Shown here piece by piece: positions 22,940-34,041 of a stretch of 64,000 nucleotides of DNA. How positions within the stretch are numbered: position 1 is the first letter of the stretch; every line of letters starts with the position of its first letter. The notes beneath the pieces are model-generated. The model had not been told where the DNA came from. It saw only the letters and a program-made list of their open reading frames with translations, and ran no database searches. Made by a program: the position numbers and the translations under genes. Origin of the DNA: Candidatus Gracilibacteria bacterium (GTDB lineage Bacteria > Patescibacteriota > Gracilibacteria > BD1-5 > UBA6164); contig JAACSU010000008.1 of assembly GCA_010119145.1 (NCBI GenBank), positions 165,267 through 229,266 on the forward strand. The letters are read 5' to 3'.

Positions 22940-25003
22940 ATGAAACATATTTTTAAAAATACAAACCTTCTTACGATAGTACTCTCTTGCTGTATTATCG
23001 TTATTTTAATTGTATGTAGTTCTGTATTTAGAGTTCTTAATAAAACAATTCAAAATGAGTATTATTCTGTAAAAAATGAAATACTCTGAGTTTCAGCCAA
23101 TCCTCACATTATAGTTGTCGAAATAGATGAAAAAAGTATTGAGTCAATTGGATCTTTTCCATTTCCACGCTCTGTATATGCTTCGCTTATAAAAAATCTG
23201 AACTTAGAAAGTGTTCCTCTCATTGCATTTGATATATTATTTTTAGACCCTTCAGAAGAATCATCTGATACTATTTTTTCACAAGCTATCAAAGACTCCA
23301 AAGCCAGAATAATACTCTGAGACGCACTTGATACGAGTGGTGAGATAAAGATACCTACTACTATACTTGATGCTGATTCGTATTCACATTGATATTTGTC
23401 TCCCAATGTTGAGTCATCGAATAAAACAGTATATTCATTTTCTCCAAAAATGAAGGATGTAAAGGGAGAGATATATGAGCATTTCACTCTACAAATTCTT
23501 AGGAATTTTTATGATTATATGTATGGAACTTCTCTTTCATCGATAATATGAAATTACGAACAATGAAATTATATCATTTCTCAAGACGTGCAAATTCCAT
23601 TGGCATCAAAAAACTCTGAAGAAATACTCATAAATTTTGTGCCGAGTGATTCCTTTACTCGTGTATCAGTTTCAGATGTCGCAAATCCAAGTACATTCGA
23701 ACAACTTCGTAATGAGATAGATTTTAGAGACGCGATAGTACTCGTTGGTCCAGCTGCTGATGGACTCAAAGATAACTTCTTCACCCCAAATGGCTATGAA
23801 TTCGGAGTAAATATACATGCTAATATACTCAATACTCTCTTACTGAAGAGTTATATGATGTATTTTGACCCATTTATAGAATGGATTTTAATATTTTTTA
23901 TTGTTATACTTTCTGTATCACTCAATCTCTCCACTTCCTCCAGAATCCTGGTCATATCTAATCTCGTCATTATCCTCGTATTTTGGATTATTATTCCTGT
24001 GAGTATATTATTAGGAACGAATCTCATTTTTAATTATCCTTCCGAGATAATATTCTCTCTGATACTTTCAGTGCTTGTTGCAAATATAGTAAAATATCTT
24101 ATAGAGGATAAGAATAAACAGAAGCTCAATAAAGCTCTTAGTGAATATGTATGAAGTCATATTGCAGCAGAAATACTGGATGAAGATGGGAGTGTAGACT
24201 TTGATGGACAAGAAAAAAATCTTGTGTGTTTTTTCTCAGATATTGAATGATTTACAAGTCTTAGTGAAATACTCTCACCGATAGAACTTGTTTGATTTCT
24301 CCGAGTATATCTCACACATATGACAGAAAGTATCATGGATCAAAAGTGATACGTTGATAAGTTCGAAGGAGACGCTATTATGGCCCTCTGGTGAGCATTT
24401 TCTAAGCAACAGGATACCAAGGATGATTCGGTGCGTGCTTGCGCCACAGCGTTGATTCACCAAGAAACAATTAAAAAAATTAATACAGAGTGGAAAGATA
24501 AACTCAAGCGTACGTTACGAGTGAGAATCGGGATACATAGTGGGAATGCTATTATTTGAAATATATGAGCCATCTGAAAAAAAATGAGTTTTACAGCTTT
24601 GTGAGATAATATAAATCTCGCTTCAAGACTTGAATGAGCAAATAAATATTATGGAACCCTCATTTGTGTCAGCGAGAGTGTTTACTTTGATACACAAGAT
24701 GCTTTTGAATTTAGGTTTCTTGATGAGATACAAGTGAAATGAAAAGATATATCAGTGAAGATCTATGAGCTCCTAGCGAATAAATGAGAATTATCAATAG
24801 AGAAAAAATCTCAGATTTATAAATTTTCTGAAGCTCGAGAACTCTATACTCAAAAGAATTTTAAAGAAGCACAGGCAATATTTTTGGAACTTGAAAAACT
24901 ATGAGATGCTCCATCTAAATACTACGCTCAGAGATGTGCTTGTTTTCAAAAAAATCCCCCGAGTAAGGATTGGACATGAGTATGGAGAATGACAGAAAAA
25001 TAA
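22940..25003 (+). CDS. CHASE2-domain class III adenylate cyclase
   Basis: 687 aa. N-terminal transmembrane helix (10-30), then an extracytoplasmic CHASE2 domain (about 40-295) with its FDILFLDPSEES core. Three transmembrane helices follow at about 300-395, then a class III nucleotide cyclase domain at about 425-610. Catalytic features are visible: metal aspartates D434 (FSDIEGF) and D478 (FEGDAIMAL), the specificity lysine K474, and the loop FTALGDNINLASRLEG with the transition-state Asn and Arg. Many TGA-Gly fall on conserved glycines, including IGNIG. The C-terminal 75 residues contain a short TPR-like helix pair. Likely makes cAMP in response to an envelope signal together with the FecR protein. 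Confidence 0.88.
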
Positions 25004-25037
25004 AAGAGAATATATATATTCTCTTTTATTTTTGTAT
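24998..25037 (+). terminator. Terminator after the cyclase gene
   Basis: AAATAAAAGAGAATA/TATTCTCTTTTATTT hairpin followed by T-rich sequence. Symmetric A/T flanks suggest it also serves the convergent minus gene ending at 25038. Confidence 0.8.
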
Positions 25038-25763
25038 TTACAAAGCTGTATCATCTCTTATTTCCAAAAGAGTATTTTTAGAAATCTTAAAGTATTGTAA
25101 ACTTCAGCCAATTTCTTTATAATTGTTTTCTCTTTTGATAAGTTCAAATAAATATGATCAGTTTCAGGTATTATTAAAATCAATTTCCTCATAATTCAAA
25201 TTATTTTGAATATTTGAAATGCGCTGTTTTTTGTAATTTAAAAATTGGTCTTTGTTATAAAATAATCACTTATTAGGAGCTTCACGTTCTACAAAATATA
25301 TAGCCTGTTCATATTGATTTTGTGCAAGTAAATTTAACTTACTTTGAATATACTTATTTTTTTCTTCTAATGTGTTTAAGTTATTAATTTCTAATACTAT
25401 TGCTTCGTAATTCATACTATCAAAGTCTTCAGAATAAAGATTTTCTCTATCTTCTCTCAAATTATATACAAGCTCTGACTTAATGTCATTTGTTAATGGA
25501 ATATGAATAAATGAAATTATATATGCTCAAAATATTATGAAATATAATATTCAAGAATATAAAAATAATCTTTTAGGTATATATTTTATTATAAAATAAA
25601 ATAATATTAGTAAAAGAAATGATATTCACAGAGAAGTGTATAATGTGAGTGACAAGTCTCATGGAGTCGAATAAAATGTTTGATACATATTTAAACAAAA
25701 AAATAATGAAGTTAAAAGGATATAAAATAAAATAAATGCAAGAACATATTTCAGATTTTTCAT
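25038..25763 (-). CDS. Hypothetical membrane protein (241 aa)
   Basis: No family recognised. ATG at 25763 (MKNLKYVLAFILFYILLTSL); TAA at 25038-25040. Three hydrophobic helices occupy residues 5-25, 45-65 and 70-90. A soluble domain of about 145 residues follows, rich in Asn, Glu, Tyr and Leu, including a helix EINNLNTLEEKNKYIQSKLN. TGA codons decode as Gly at several sites. It is likely a bitopic or polytopic membrane protein with a cytoplasmic helical domain. It converges on the cyclase gene and diverges from the secreted-protein gene at 25873. Confidence 0.65.
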
Positions 25764-25800
25764 TTTTGTTTTTTTAATAATTACTCTTAATAATATATTG

Positions 25801-25826
25801 AAATAAATAAATAAATAAATAAATAA
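25801..25826. repeat. AAAT microsatellite
   Basis: About 6.5 copies of AAAT in the gap between the divergent genes at 25763 and 25873. Tracts of this type can change length by slippage and alter promoter spacing. Confidence 0.85.
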
Positions 25827-25872
25827 GATATTCTTGCGAAAGCAAAAATGAACTAGACAAAGGAATTATACT

Positions 25873-26202
25873 ATGTTCAAAAAAATTCTCGTGCTGACTG
25901 CTCTTTGCTCTCTGATGGCAACTTCAGCTGCGGCAAATGTCAGTCTCGTTGATGTTACTTGCAGCAACAATAAGGTTGCTGTACAGGTATATCAATCAGA
26001 TTCGGGCAGACACAGAATCAACGTAAATGCATCAAAGTCTGGGCAACCAATAGAATCCCAATCGCTTCAGACTGGCATTTCAAATGGCACATATACACTC
26101 AATTTCTTTTTCTCTACGAGCCTTGTGCCATTTGGAACCTTGAGTGTTTACTCTGACAATCTTCAGATTGATCAATTCTATCGGAATGGTTGCCCAGGCT
26201 AA
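25873..26202 (+). CDS. Small secreted protein of atypical codon use (109 aa)
   Basis: No family recognised. Clear Sec signal peptide: MFKKILVLTALCSLMATSAA with cleavage likely after AAA at 19-21. The mature ~88 residues are beta-prone (VAVQVYQSDSGRHRINVNAS) with two cysteines, C30 and C107, that could form a disulfide closing the chain. Unlike every neighbour it has no TGA; four of its seven glycines are GGC, which is rare in the window, and it uses CTG, CTC and GCC-type codons more freely. It also has a conventional AAAGGA ribosome binding site about 12 bases before ATG. These features suggest recent acquisition from a standard-code donor. It is a lone gene with its own terminator. Confidence 0.75.
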   Translation: MFKKILVLTALCSLMATSAAANVSLVDVTCSNNKVAVQVYQSDSGRHRINVNASKSGQPIESQSLQTGISNGTYTLNFFFSTSLVPFGTLSVYSDNLQIDQFYRNGCPG

Positions 26203-26221
26203 GTAAACACTTTTAATAACT

Positions 26222-26247
26222 GTCCTCGTAAATGAGGACTTTTTTTA
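26222..26247 (+). terminator. Terminator after the small secreted protein
   Basis: GTCCTC/GAGGAC stem, GTAAAT loop, followed by eight T. Confidence 0.88.
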
Positions 26248-26270
26248 TACAAGATATAAATAAAATTTAT

Positions 26271-26939
26271 CTACCACTGAATCTTTTCTTTTCAATGAGA
26301 TTCTAAAATTTCATTTATTTTTTTAAAGTGTCCGTTTCCAAGAAAACCAGTATGAGCTGAAAAAGGTGATGGATGTGGAGATTCAAGAATAAAGTGCTTT
26401 GATTCATTAATCAGCACTTTTTTTGATCGAGCAAATGCTCACCAGAGTACAAATATAATTCATTGCTGTGATTCAGATATTTTTTGAATGATGGTATCTG
26501 TGAACTGAGACCAACCAATTTTACTATGACTGGCAGGTTTTGAAGCTTCAACAGTTAAAATACTATTGAGAAGTAGCACTCATTGCTCTGCCCATGATTC
26601 TAAATTCCCACTTTTTGGAATCTTAAAATCAGAGAATTCCATTTGAAGCTCTTTATAGATGTTTTTAAGACTTGGGGGTACTATTACACCATCTTGAACA
26701 GAAAAACTGAGTCAGTGGGCTTGTCAGGCTCCGTGATAAGGATCTTGCCCCAGTATTACTACTTTGAGATTGTTAAGTGATGTTTTTTCAAATGCCGCAA
26801 ATATATTATGAGTTTCTGGGTAGATGATTTTTCCAGATTCTAATTCGCACTTTAAAAATGTCTTAATTTCCTGAAAATATGATTTTTTAATTTCAGGCTC
26901 TAATATTTTTTTCCAAGAATCAGAAATATGTAAGTTCAT
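26271..26939 (-). CDS. ung: Uracil-DNA glycosylase
   Basis: 222 aa, normal family-1 UDG length. Catalytic water-activating motif GQDPYHG at 64-70 (D66), [10 protein letters not shown], and the DNA-intercalation motif [15 protein letters not shown] near the C-terminus. Several glycines are TGA (GAGQAHGLSF, QGIIFVLWG). It removes uracil from DNA as the first step in base excision repair. ATG at 26939 gives [20 protein letters not shown]. Divergently oriented from dnaE with a 95-base shared upstream gap. Confidence 0.95.
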
Positions 26940-27034
26940 AGTTTTTAATAATTTTTTAACAAAAAGAGTATAAGCTCCCTAGGAATTTTACCAAAAATAA
27001 ATACACTGTTTCAAAGAATTCTAACAAAAAATAT

Positions 27035-30000
27035 ATGGCATTTGTTCATCTGCATAATCATTCTCATTATTCAATATTGGAAGGACTTCCAAAACCAAAA
27101 GACTATGTAAAAAAAGCTAAGCAACTTGGTATGAAAGCGGTGGCTCTCACAGATACAGGAAACTTGCATGGGTGTCACGAGTTTTTAAAAGCGTGTGAAT
27201 CTGAAGGTATAAATGCAATATTGTGAGCTGAAGTATTTACTCGTTCGGAATCTGACCAAAAACTCAATCATAAACTTGTTTTGCTCGCTAAAAGTGGAGA
27301 ATGATACAAGAATCTTATTGGAATTGTATCTAAAGCTTCTCTCGATAATCCTTGACAAACTCCTGCAATAAGTGTATCTGATTTAAAAGAATTTTCAGAT
27401 GATATAATAGCTCTCTCAGGACCAATAGCTGGAGAGATTCCATATCTGATCTTATCTGGACAAAGTGATGACGTTATTTTAGACAGAATAAAACTCTATC
27501 AAGATATATTTTGAGTTGATAATTATTTTCTAGAGATTTTATACCACTGAGATATACCAAAACAGTCCTTAGTCACTGATAAAATCATAGATTTACATAA
27601 TACTCATGGTATTCCAATTGTCGCATGTCAAAATAGCTACTATGTCGACAAAGAAGACAAAACAACTCAGGACGTAATTATGGCGCTTGGGTCATGACAT
27701 GAAATTGAAAATCCCGATAGACCCAGTTTATTGCAATGAGACTATAGTTTCTTGTCAGAAGAAGAGATGCAGGAAATATTTTGATATATCCCTGAAGCTC
27801 TAGAAAATACACAAAAAATAGCTGACATGATCAGCATAAAAATAGAGACAGGGTGAGTCCTTATTCCAACTTTTGAGCTCCCTGATGATATGCAGGCACT
27901 TTTTGAAAAAGCTCAAGTTTTTCAAAAAAATAATCCAGGAAATACTCCAAAGATGACACTTTCATCAGATGAATGGTATTTGAGATATCTCTCATATGCT
28001 GGGATAAACTGGAGATGTAAAAAAAATATTTCAGAAGAAATGCTTTTTGAATTGGTACAAAAAACTCAAATGCCTGGACTTTGAAAAGCACTGACAGAAA
28101 CTTCACCCGAAGAACTCAAGGATTTATCTTTGACCTATTATTCTCAGAGAAAAAAAGACATCTTAGACTCATTTGATCAAGATCTTCAAGATCAAATAGA
28201 GAGATTAGAGTATGAATTGGTCGTAGTGCACGAGATGGGATTTAACGCGTATTTTTTAATTGTTGCTGATTATATAGGTTGGGCTCGTTCTGAAAATATA
28301 CCAGTATGACCTGGAAGATGATCTGCTGCGTGAAGTCTCATGGCATTTTTAACTGGAATAACTGACATAGATCCTCTGAAATATAATCTCCTGTTTGAGC
28401 GATTTTTAAACCCAGCACGTATTTCCATGCCGGATATTGATACCGACTTTGCAGATAGTGAGAGAGACAGAGTGGTTGAATATTGTCGACAAAAATATGG
28501 AGCAGACAGAGTTGCTCAAATTTGTACTTTTGGTACATTTGCAGCAAGAGCAGCTGTCAAAGATGTTGGACGAGTGATGTGAGTGCCCTTTGCAGAGATG
28601 AATGAACTTGTGAAGCTCATTCCAGAAAAACCTGGTACGAAACTTACTGGTGCACTTGAAGATGCTCCTGATTTTAAAGTTGCCTATGATACGAATGAAA
28701 AATACAAAAAGATAATAGACAATGCTCTTAAAATAGAATGAAATGTTCGACAATTATGAGTTCATGCTTGTGCCGTAATCATCGCTCCACAGTCCATGAC
28801 ACACTTCACGGCTTTGGCTCATCCACCAAAAGATGCAGAGGCTATTATTACGCAGTATAGCGCTTATCCACTTGAAGATCTTGGACTGCTAAAGATGGAC
28901 TTTCTTTGACTTCGAAACCTGACAATTATTCAAAGAGCTCAAAAAATTATTGAGGCTTCAAAAGGTCATAGCGTAGATATACTCGATGTTGCCATGGATG
29001 ATCAATCTGTCTACAAGATATTTGCTGATGGAGATACTACCTGAGTCTTTCAGTTTGAGTCAGATGGTATGAGAAAATATTTGAGAGACCTTGCTCCAGA
29101 TAGTTTTGAAGATCTTATTGCCATGGTCTCACTCTATAGACCTGGACCTCTCGCATATATTCCGACCTATATCAACCGTAAGTATGGACGTGAAGAGATA
29201 AAATATATGACAGATGACCTCAGAGCTATCTTGGAGAAAAAGTACTCAGAAGCCGAGATAGAAGAAGAAAAACGAAAGTTGGAAGAAGACCTGAAACGTA
29301 TTCTAGACGTGAGTTATGGTATTGCTGTCTATCAGGAACAATTGATGTTTATTGTACAGTATATGGCAGGATTTTCACTTGGTGAAGCTGACTTGCTCCG
29401 AAGATGAGTTTGAAAAAAGAAACTCGATGTTATAGAGGCACTCAAAAAAGAATTTATCACGAAATCAGCCAGTTTTAAAGGTTACAAAGCTGAAACTTCT
29501 CGCTATATTTATGAAGAGATGATTCAACCTGCTGCAAACTACTCATTTAATAAATCTCATGCTGCGTGTTACGCACTTATTGCTTATCAAACTGCCTATC
29601 TTAAGGCACATTATAGAACTGAGTTTCTCACCTCAATGATGACTTCTGATGAAGAAAATATGGAGAGAATCGTACTGGAAGTAGGAGAAGCTCAGCAAAA
29701 TGGAATTGAGATTATGAGACCAGATATTAACGAATCACTGAAACACTTTACTTATATTGATGACACGCATATACGTTTTGGCCTTAAGGCTATTAAGTGA
29801 CTCTGAGATGGACCAATTGACGCGATACTTCACGCACGTAAAGATGGTATTTTTTCAGATTTACAAGATTTTATAAAAAGAGGATGACGAGAAACACTGT
29901 GAAAAAAATCACTAGAAGCACTTATCTATGCAGGAGCAATGGATATATTTTGAGAAAGAAATACATTACTTTGTAATATAGATGAGATAGTTAGGGCTTC

Positions 30001-31006
30001 TAAAAATGAAATAAAAAAAGAGTCTTCAGCTCAAATAGGGATGTTTGATACGGGACTTACTGATTTTGATGATAGTATAAAACTTCAAGAAGTGACTCCA
30101 CTCAGTTATGAGCAGAAACTTTTCTGAGAAAAAGAAGTTCTTGGGTATATGGTTTCAGGTCATCCACTTGATTCTCTCAGACTCTATTGTCAAAGACGTT
30201 CTCGAAGTACGAAAAATCTATCTTCTTCACTTTCTGACTTAAAGAAAATTCATGATGAAAATCCTGAAAAATTTAAAGAGGATTTACAAAAACAGCAGAT
30301 ACAAGCTGTATGAGTCATAATAGATATGAGAAAAATTGTAACGAAGACCTGAAAAAATATGTTATTTTTGACGTGTGAGGGCTTCGAGTATGATTTTGAA
30401 GTTACTATTTTTAACAAAGACTATGATAAGTTCAAAGATTTAGTAGCAATTTGAAAAGTAATCATTGCTGAGTGAATGCTCGGAGTAAACTTTGAATACT
30501 GAAGAAAAAACCTGTATGTAAAAAGTATTATTGCAGCGAGTGTTACTCAAGTGAGAGAACAAGCACGAGATATGTGACTTCTAGATTCTAAAAAACGTAC
30601 TATTTTAATCAAAGAATCTCTCTCTCAATCTGAAGATACGAAGCAATCAGAGAATCAAAATCAAGAAGCAGATAATAATCAAGATACTGATTGAAAAAAT
30701 ATTTCAGATAATTCTTCTGAATTTGAGTCAGAATTAGATGGAAAAATCAGTCAGAATAAATTCGAAAAATCAGAGAAAAATGAACCTACTGACACTCTGG
30801 ATAAATATATTGTTATTATTCCTTCTTGAACTAAAATAGATCAAATCCATGAACTCAAGAATTTTCTTGCGAGTCAAGAGCCATGAATCACAAGTATTTA
30901 TATTCTCCTTCAAGGACAAGAAGTTGATACTAAGTTTTCACTATGTTCTATTGAATGACTCAAAAAATGGGAAAAATCAAATCTTTGAGAAATATCACAT
31001 GCTTAA
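27035..31006 (+). CDS. dnaE: DNA polymerase III alpha subunit
   Basis: 1323 aa reading through about 40 TGA codons as Gly. N-terminal PHP domain ([18 protein letters not shown], with LTDTGNLHG). The polymerase core contains [17 protein letters not shown] and PDIDTDF, the latter carrying catalytic aspartates. TGA supplies several invariant glycines of PGRGSAAGS. Fingers: SLYRPGPL. A helix-hairpin-helix and OB fold follow. An acidic low-complexity insert (about 1195-1260, rich in Glu, Asn, Gln, Asp, Ser) precedes the last 60 residues, an unusual tail for DnaE. Main replicative polymerase. No SD at the start. A terminator overlaps the stop codon. Confidence 0.95.
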
Positions 31007-31034
31007 AAAAAGAACTCCTGTGAGTTCTTTTTTT
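31005..31034 (+). terminator. Terminator after dnaE
   Basis: AAAGAACTC/GAGTTCTTT stem with CTGT loop, seven T after. The A-run on the other side allows termination of the convergent gene ending at 31036. Confidence 0.88.
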
Positions 31035-31035
31035 G

Positions 31036-31746
31036 TTATCCACATCTGTGTCCACATTTCATGTTTGCAGGAAGACTGGCTTCTAGCTTTTTTGGATACG
31101 GAAGTTTTAGGTTTTTCATAATCGTTTCAAAATCTTCGAAGCTGTTTTCTTCTTTTAATCTTGGGTTAAATTGCTTCTCTTCTGCAACGGTACTAGCCAT
31201 ATTTCCATTATAGTCATGTCATGGATAGATGAGTGTTGTATCTGGGAGTGTATAAATCTTTTCGTGTACATTTTTGTACATATTTTCATTGGATCCAGAT
31301 TGGAAATCTGTTCTTCCAGAACCTCGAACAAATATGAGGTCACCAGTAAAGACCATATTATCAATGAGATAACTCACACATCCACCAGTATGCCCAGCAG
31401 TTTCAAGTACTGTAATTTCTATATCTCAAATCTTTAAAACTTCTCCATCTTTGAGAAAGAGGTCATTGTGAGTTATTCATTTATTATTTTCACCAACTCA
31501 TATTTCTCACATTCCAAGTATTTCTTTGAGCTCAGAGCTTCCAGTTATATGGTCAGCATGCACATGTGTATCTAGGAAATATTTTACCGTTAATCCAAGT
31601 TCTTGGATAAGTTTTGCATCACGAGTTGCCATTTCATAGACAGGGTCTATAATCACTGCTTCTTTTGTATTTGAGTCAGCAATAATATAGGTATAGGTAT
31701 TAGTTTCATAATCAAGCATTTGCTTGAAGAGTATATTATTTTTCAT
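31036..31746 (-). CDS. ETHE1-like persulfide dioxygenase (metallo-beta-lactamase fold)
   Basis: 236 aa. Metal-binding THVHADH motif (HxHxDH) near residue 60, second-shell AGHTGGCVSYL, the D of MVFTGDLIFVRGSGRTDFQ, and YPGHDYNG, all in the order and spacing of ETHE1/persulfide dioxygenases (the GSGRTDFQ block is characteristic of these rather than of glyoxalase II). The expected reaction is oxidation of glutathione persulfide to sulfite. The C-terminus has two extra cysteines (MKCGHRCG). It is the last gene of an ArsR-rhodanese-dioxygenase operon, 12 bases after the rhodanese gene. Confidence 0.88.
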
Positions 31747-31758
31747 AGTTTTGTATAA

Positions 31759-32244
31759 TTAGGTATTAAAAGGCATTTTTCAGAGAATTGTTGCCATAAG
31801 ACAGTTTCCAGAAATTCCTGAAAACATGAGTCATCCACTCACAAAAAGGACTCATAAAAGAAATGCTGGACTGACGAAATATCCAAGTAACAAAAATGTA
31901 AGTACGAGCGAACCTGCTGCAATGAGAACTTGTCTCATAATTGGTATTCTCGAGCTGTTTTTTCATGTTACCATCTCTTCTGGGTGTTCTTTTTTGTATT
32001 CCAGTATTCCTCATTTATATACTTTGAGACTTTCTATCTCACTGTGAGGAGCAAGTATCTGCTGAGCGAGTTCAGCTCTTCGACCAGTCCGACACATAAT
32101 GAGGACTTGTTTTCATTTCAGGAGTTTAGCAACTTTTGCTTCTCTTGATTCAATATATGACAAAGGCATATCGATAGATCATTTTATATGTTCTTGATTA
32201 TGTTCTTCGTGACTTCGTACATCGAGGATTATTTGTTCTTTCAT
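31759..32244 (-). CDS. Membrane rhodanese (YgaP-like: rhodanese plus DUF2892)
   Basis: 161 aa. N-terminal rhodanese domain (MKEQIILDVRSHEEHNQEHI) with the catalytic cysteine in IMCRTGRRAE near residue 50. It is followed at about 105-150 by two transmembrane helices (LVLTFLLLGYFVSPAFLLGV, LFVSGGLMFSGISG) resembling the DUF2892 module of E. coli YgaP. Rhodaneses transfer sulfane sulfur. Together with the dioxygenase and persulfide-sensing repressor it forms a reactive-sulfur handling operon. Starts 10 bases after the stop of the ArsR gene. Confidence 0.85.
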
Positions 32245-32254
32245 AGTGGAGTTA

Positions 32255-32542
32255 TTAGCAATATATATTTTTAAGCGCTTGCATGAGTTCTCATATTTTT
32301 TTGTCTTTTACAGAGTAGAAGACTTCTTTTCCTTCTTTTCGGCTCTCTAGAATATTTTGGTCCTTCATCTTGAGGGCAAATTGGCTCACGAGTGACTGTG
32401 AGATTTCTAGAAGTGTTGTTAACTCAGCAATATTTTTATCTCATTCACTGAGTAAACAGAGCATAGCAAGTCTCTTTTCGTGAGACAAAATATCCATAAT
32501 CTTGCTCACTTCACCAGACTTTTGAAGTATTTCTTTATACAT
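32255..32542 (-). CDS. ArsR-family repressor of SqrR/BigR type
   Basis: 95 aa winged-helix protein: KIMDILSHEKRLAMLCLLSE, recognition helix region LLEISQSLVSQFALKMKDQN, wing SRKEGKEVFYSV. Two cysteines only, C29 and C95, separated by 66 residues. SqrR (C41/C107) and BigR (C42/C108), the persulfide sensors of this family, have the same separation. I infer that oxidised sulfur links the two cysteines and releases the operon. The downstream rhodanese and ETHE1-like genes are the usual targets. First gene of the operon. Confidence 0.88.
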
Positions 32543-32600
32543 ATTAATATATTATTATTTGTTAATATAATAAGAGTATACTGATAGAAGTATTTGTGTC
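32543..32600 (-). promoter_or_regulatory. AT-rich promoter/operator region of the sulfur operon
   Basis: Immediately upstream of the ArsR start is the imperfect palindrome TTAATATATTA-TTATTT-GTTAATATAA (about 32544-32570), in the position expected for an autoregulatory ArsR operator. No matching second copy was seen. Confidence 0.4.
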
Positions 32601-32646
32601 AAAATTTTATTTCTAAGAATATTTTGATTTTATTAATTAATATTAT

Positions 32647-32682
32647 AAAATAGGTTAAATTTAATTAAATTTAACCTATTTT
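32647..32682. promoter_or_regulatory. 36-bp perfect palindrome before the fic gene
   Basis: Positions 32647-32664 are the exact reverse complement of 32665-32682; the half-site contains AATAGGTTAAATTT. It ends 2 bases before the fic start. No T-run-terminated upstream gene points at it from the plus side, so an operator or a hairpin masking the start codon is likelier than a terminator. Confidence 0.75.
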
Positions 32683-32684
32683 TA

Positions 32685-34016
32685 ATGAATAATTTATATA
32701 CTTTAGAAAAAATAGATATAGATAAATTCCAAATATCTAAAGCTAAACTTGACCACTATTTTGAGCAAAATATTTCAAAGTATTCTGATTTCAATTACTT
32801 ATACTGGGATAAAATAAAATTTCAACCAGTACCAAAATGATTTAAAGATAGTAAAGACTTATGGGGAACAATAAAATTTATGAGAACTCTAAATTACGTT
32901 TCTCCAATCAAAACAGATTCTTGAGAGTTTTTTCGATTTTGAGAACTTGAATTTTCTAAAAAATTACTTCATGAAATTGATAAAAATGCTTCTTGAACTT
33001 TTTATACCCCTTTTTCAGAATCTGATAAAAGATTATTTGTTACCAACTGAATGTTGGAAGAAGCAATTAGTTCTAGTCAATTAGAATGAGCTTCTACTAC
33101 ATCTCGAAATGCAGTAAAAATGATTAAACAATGAATAAAACCAAAGAATGATTCAGATAGAATGATACTAAATAACTATGAAGTGATGTATTTTGTCAAA
33201 GATGAACTTGTTAAAAAAGAAAAAATTGATGAATCAGATCTTCTTTATTTACAAGAAATATTAACTAAGTGAGTTATAGAAAATAAATGAGAAATTTGAA
33301 GATTTAGAGATATTAATGATGATAATAAAGATCCCATCGTTGTTAAATTCAAGTGAAAAATTGCACATGAACCAATGAAGTCAGAAAAAATGAGAGTAGA
33401 ATTGAAGCGTCTGATAGATTTTATGAATGATGAGGGAGATTTTAATACTTTTGTACATCCAGTAATTAAAGCAATTGTAATACATTTTTGGATATGATAT
33501 TTACACCCTTTCTGTGATTGAAATGGTAGAACTGCTAGAGCTCTTTTTTATTGGTATTTATTAAAGAATGATTATTTTTGATTTTCTTTCATTCCACTTT
33601 CATCAATTATTAAGAAATCAAAAATTGAATATGCAAAATCATATATTTATTCTGAACAGGATGATAGAGATTTATGATATTTTATAAATTATAATCTAAG
33701 AAAAATTAAAATTGCATTAGATGCTTTTCAAAGTGATTTAAAGAATAGATTTAAAGACAATCATTCAAATTTAAAAGATCTTAGACATTTAGATCTAAAT
33801 GATAGACAAAAAAAATTACTGAAATATTTTTTGGAAAATAAAGATTCTTTTACTAACTCATTAATTCATAAAAATTATTATAATATTTCCAAGCCTACAG
33901 CTGTATCAGATTTAAATATTTTAAGAAAAAAGTGATTAATTTACAGTACAAAATCTTGAAGAAACATTAGTTATTTTCCTGTAGAAAATTTAGAAAATTT
34001 AATTAAAAAAGACTAG
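32685..34016 (+). CDS. Fic-domain protein (AMPylase type) with inhibitory helix and winged helix
   Basis: 443 aa. N-terminal Fic-associated domain, then inhibitory-helix motif S130-SQL-E134-G135, fitting the (S/T)xxxE(G/N) rule. Catalytic motif is HPFCDGNGRTAR with H274. C-terminal winged helix (about 370-430; QKKLLKYFLENKDSFTNSLI). The Gly of the inhibitory motif and one Gly of DGNGR are encoded by TGA, showing that UGA=Gly is needed for activity. Such class II Fic proteins transfer AMP to proteins and are held off by the Glu of the helix. The partner is unknown. It is a single gene with a palindrome at its start and a strong terminator at its end. Confidence 0.9.
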
Positions 34017-34037
34017 CAATTGCTAGTCTTTTTTTTT
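34005..34037 (+). terminator. Bidirectional terminator between fic and typA
   Basis: Perfect AAAGACTAGCAATTGCTAGTCTTT hairpin with A-run and T-run flanks; contains the TAG stop of fic and lies 5 bases from the typA stop. Confidence 0.9.
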
Positions 34038-34041
34038 CTAA

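Noticed and set aside
25801..25826. CRISPR-like array
   Set aside because: It is a simple AAAT tetranucleotide tract; no spaced repeats of CRISPR type occur anywhere in the window.
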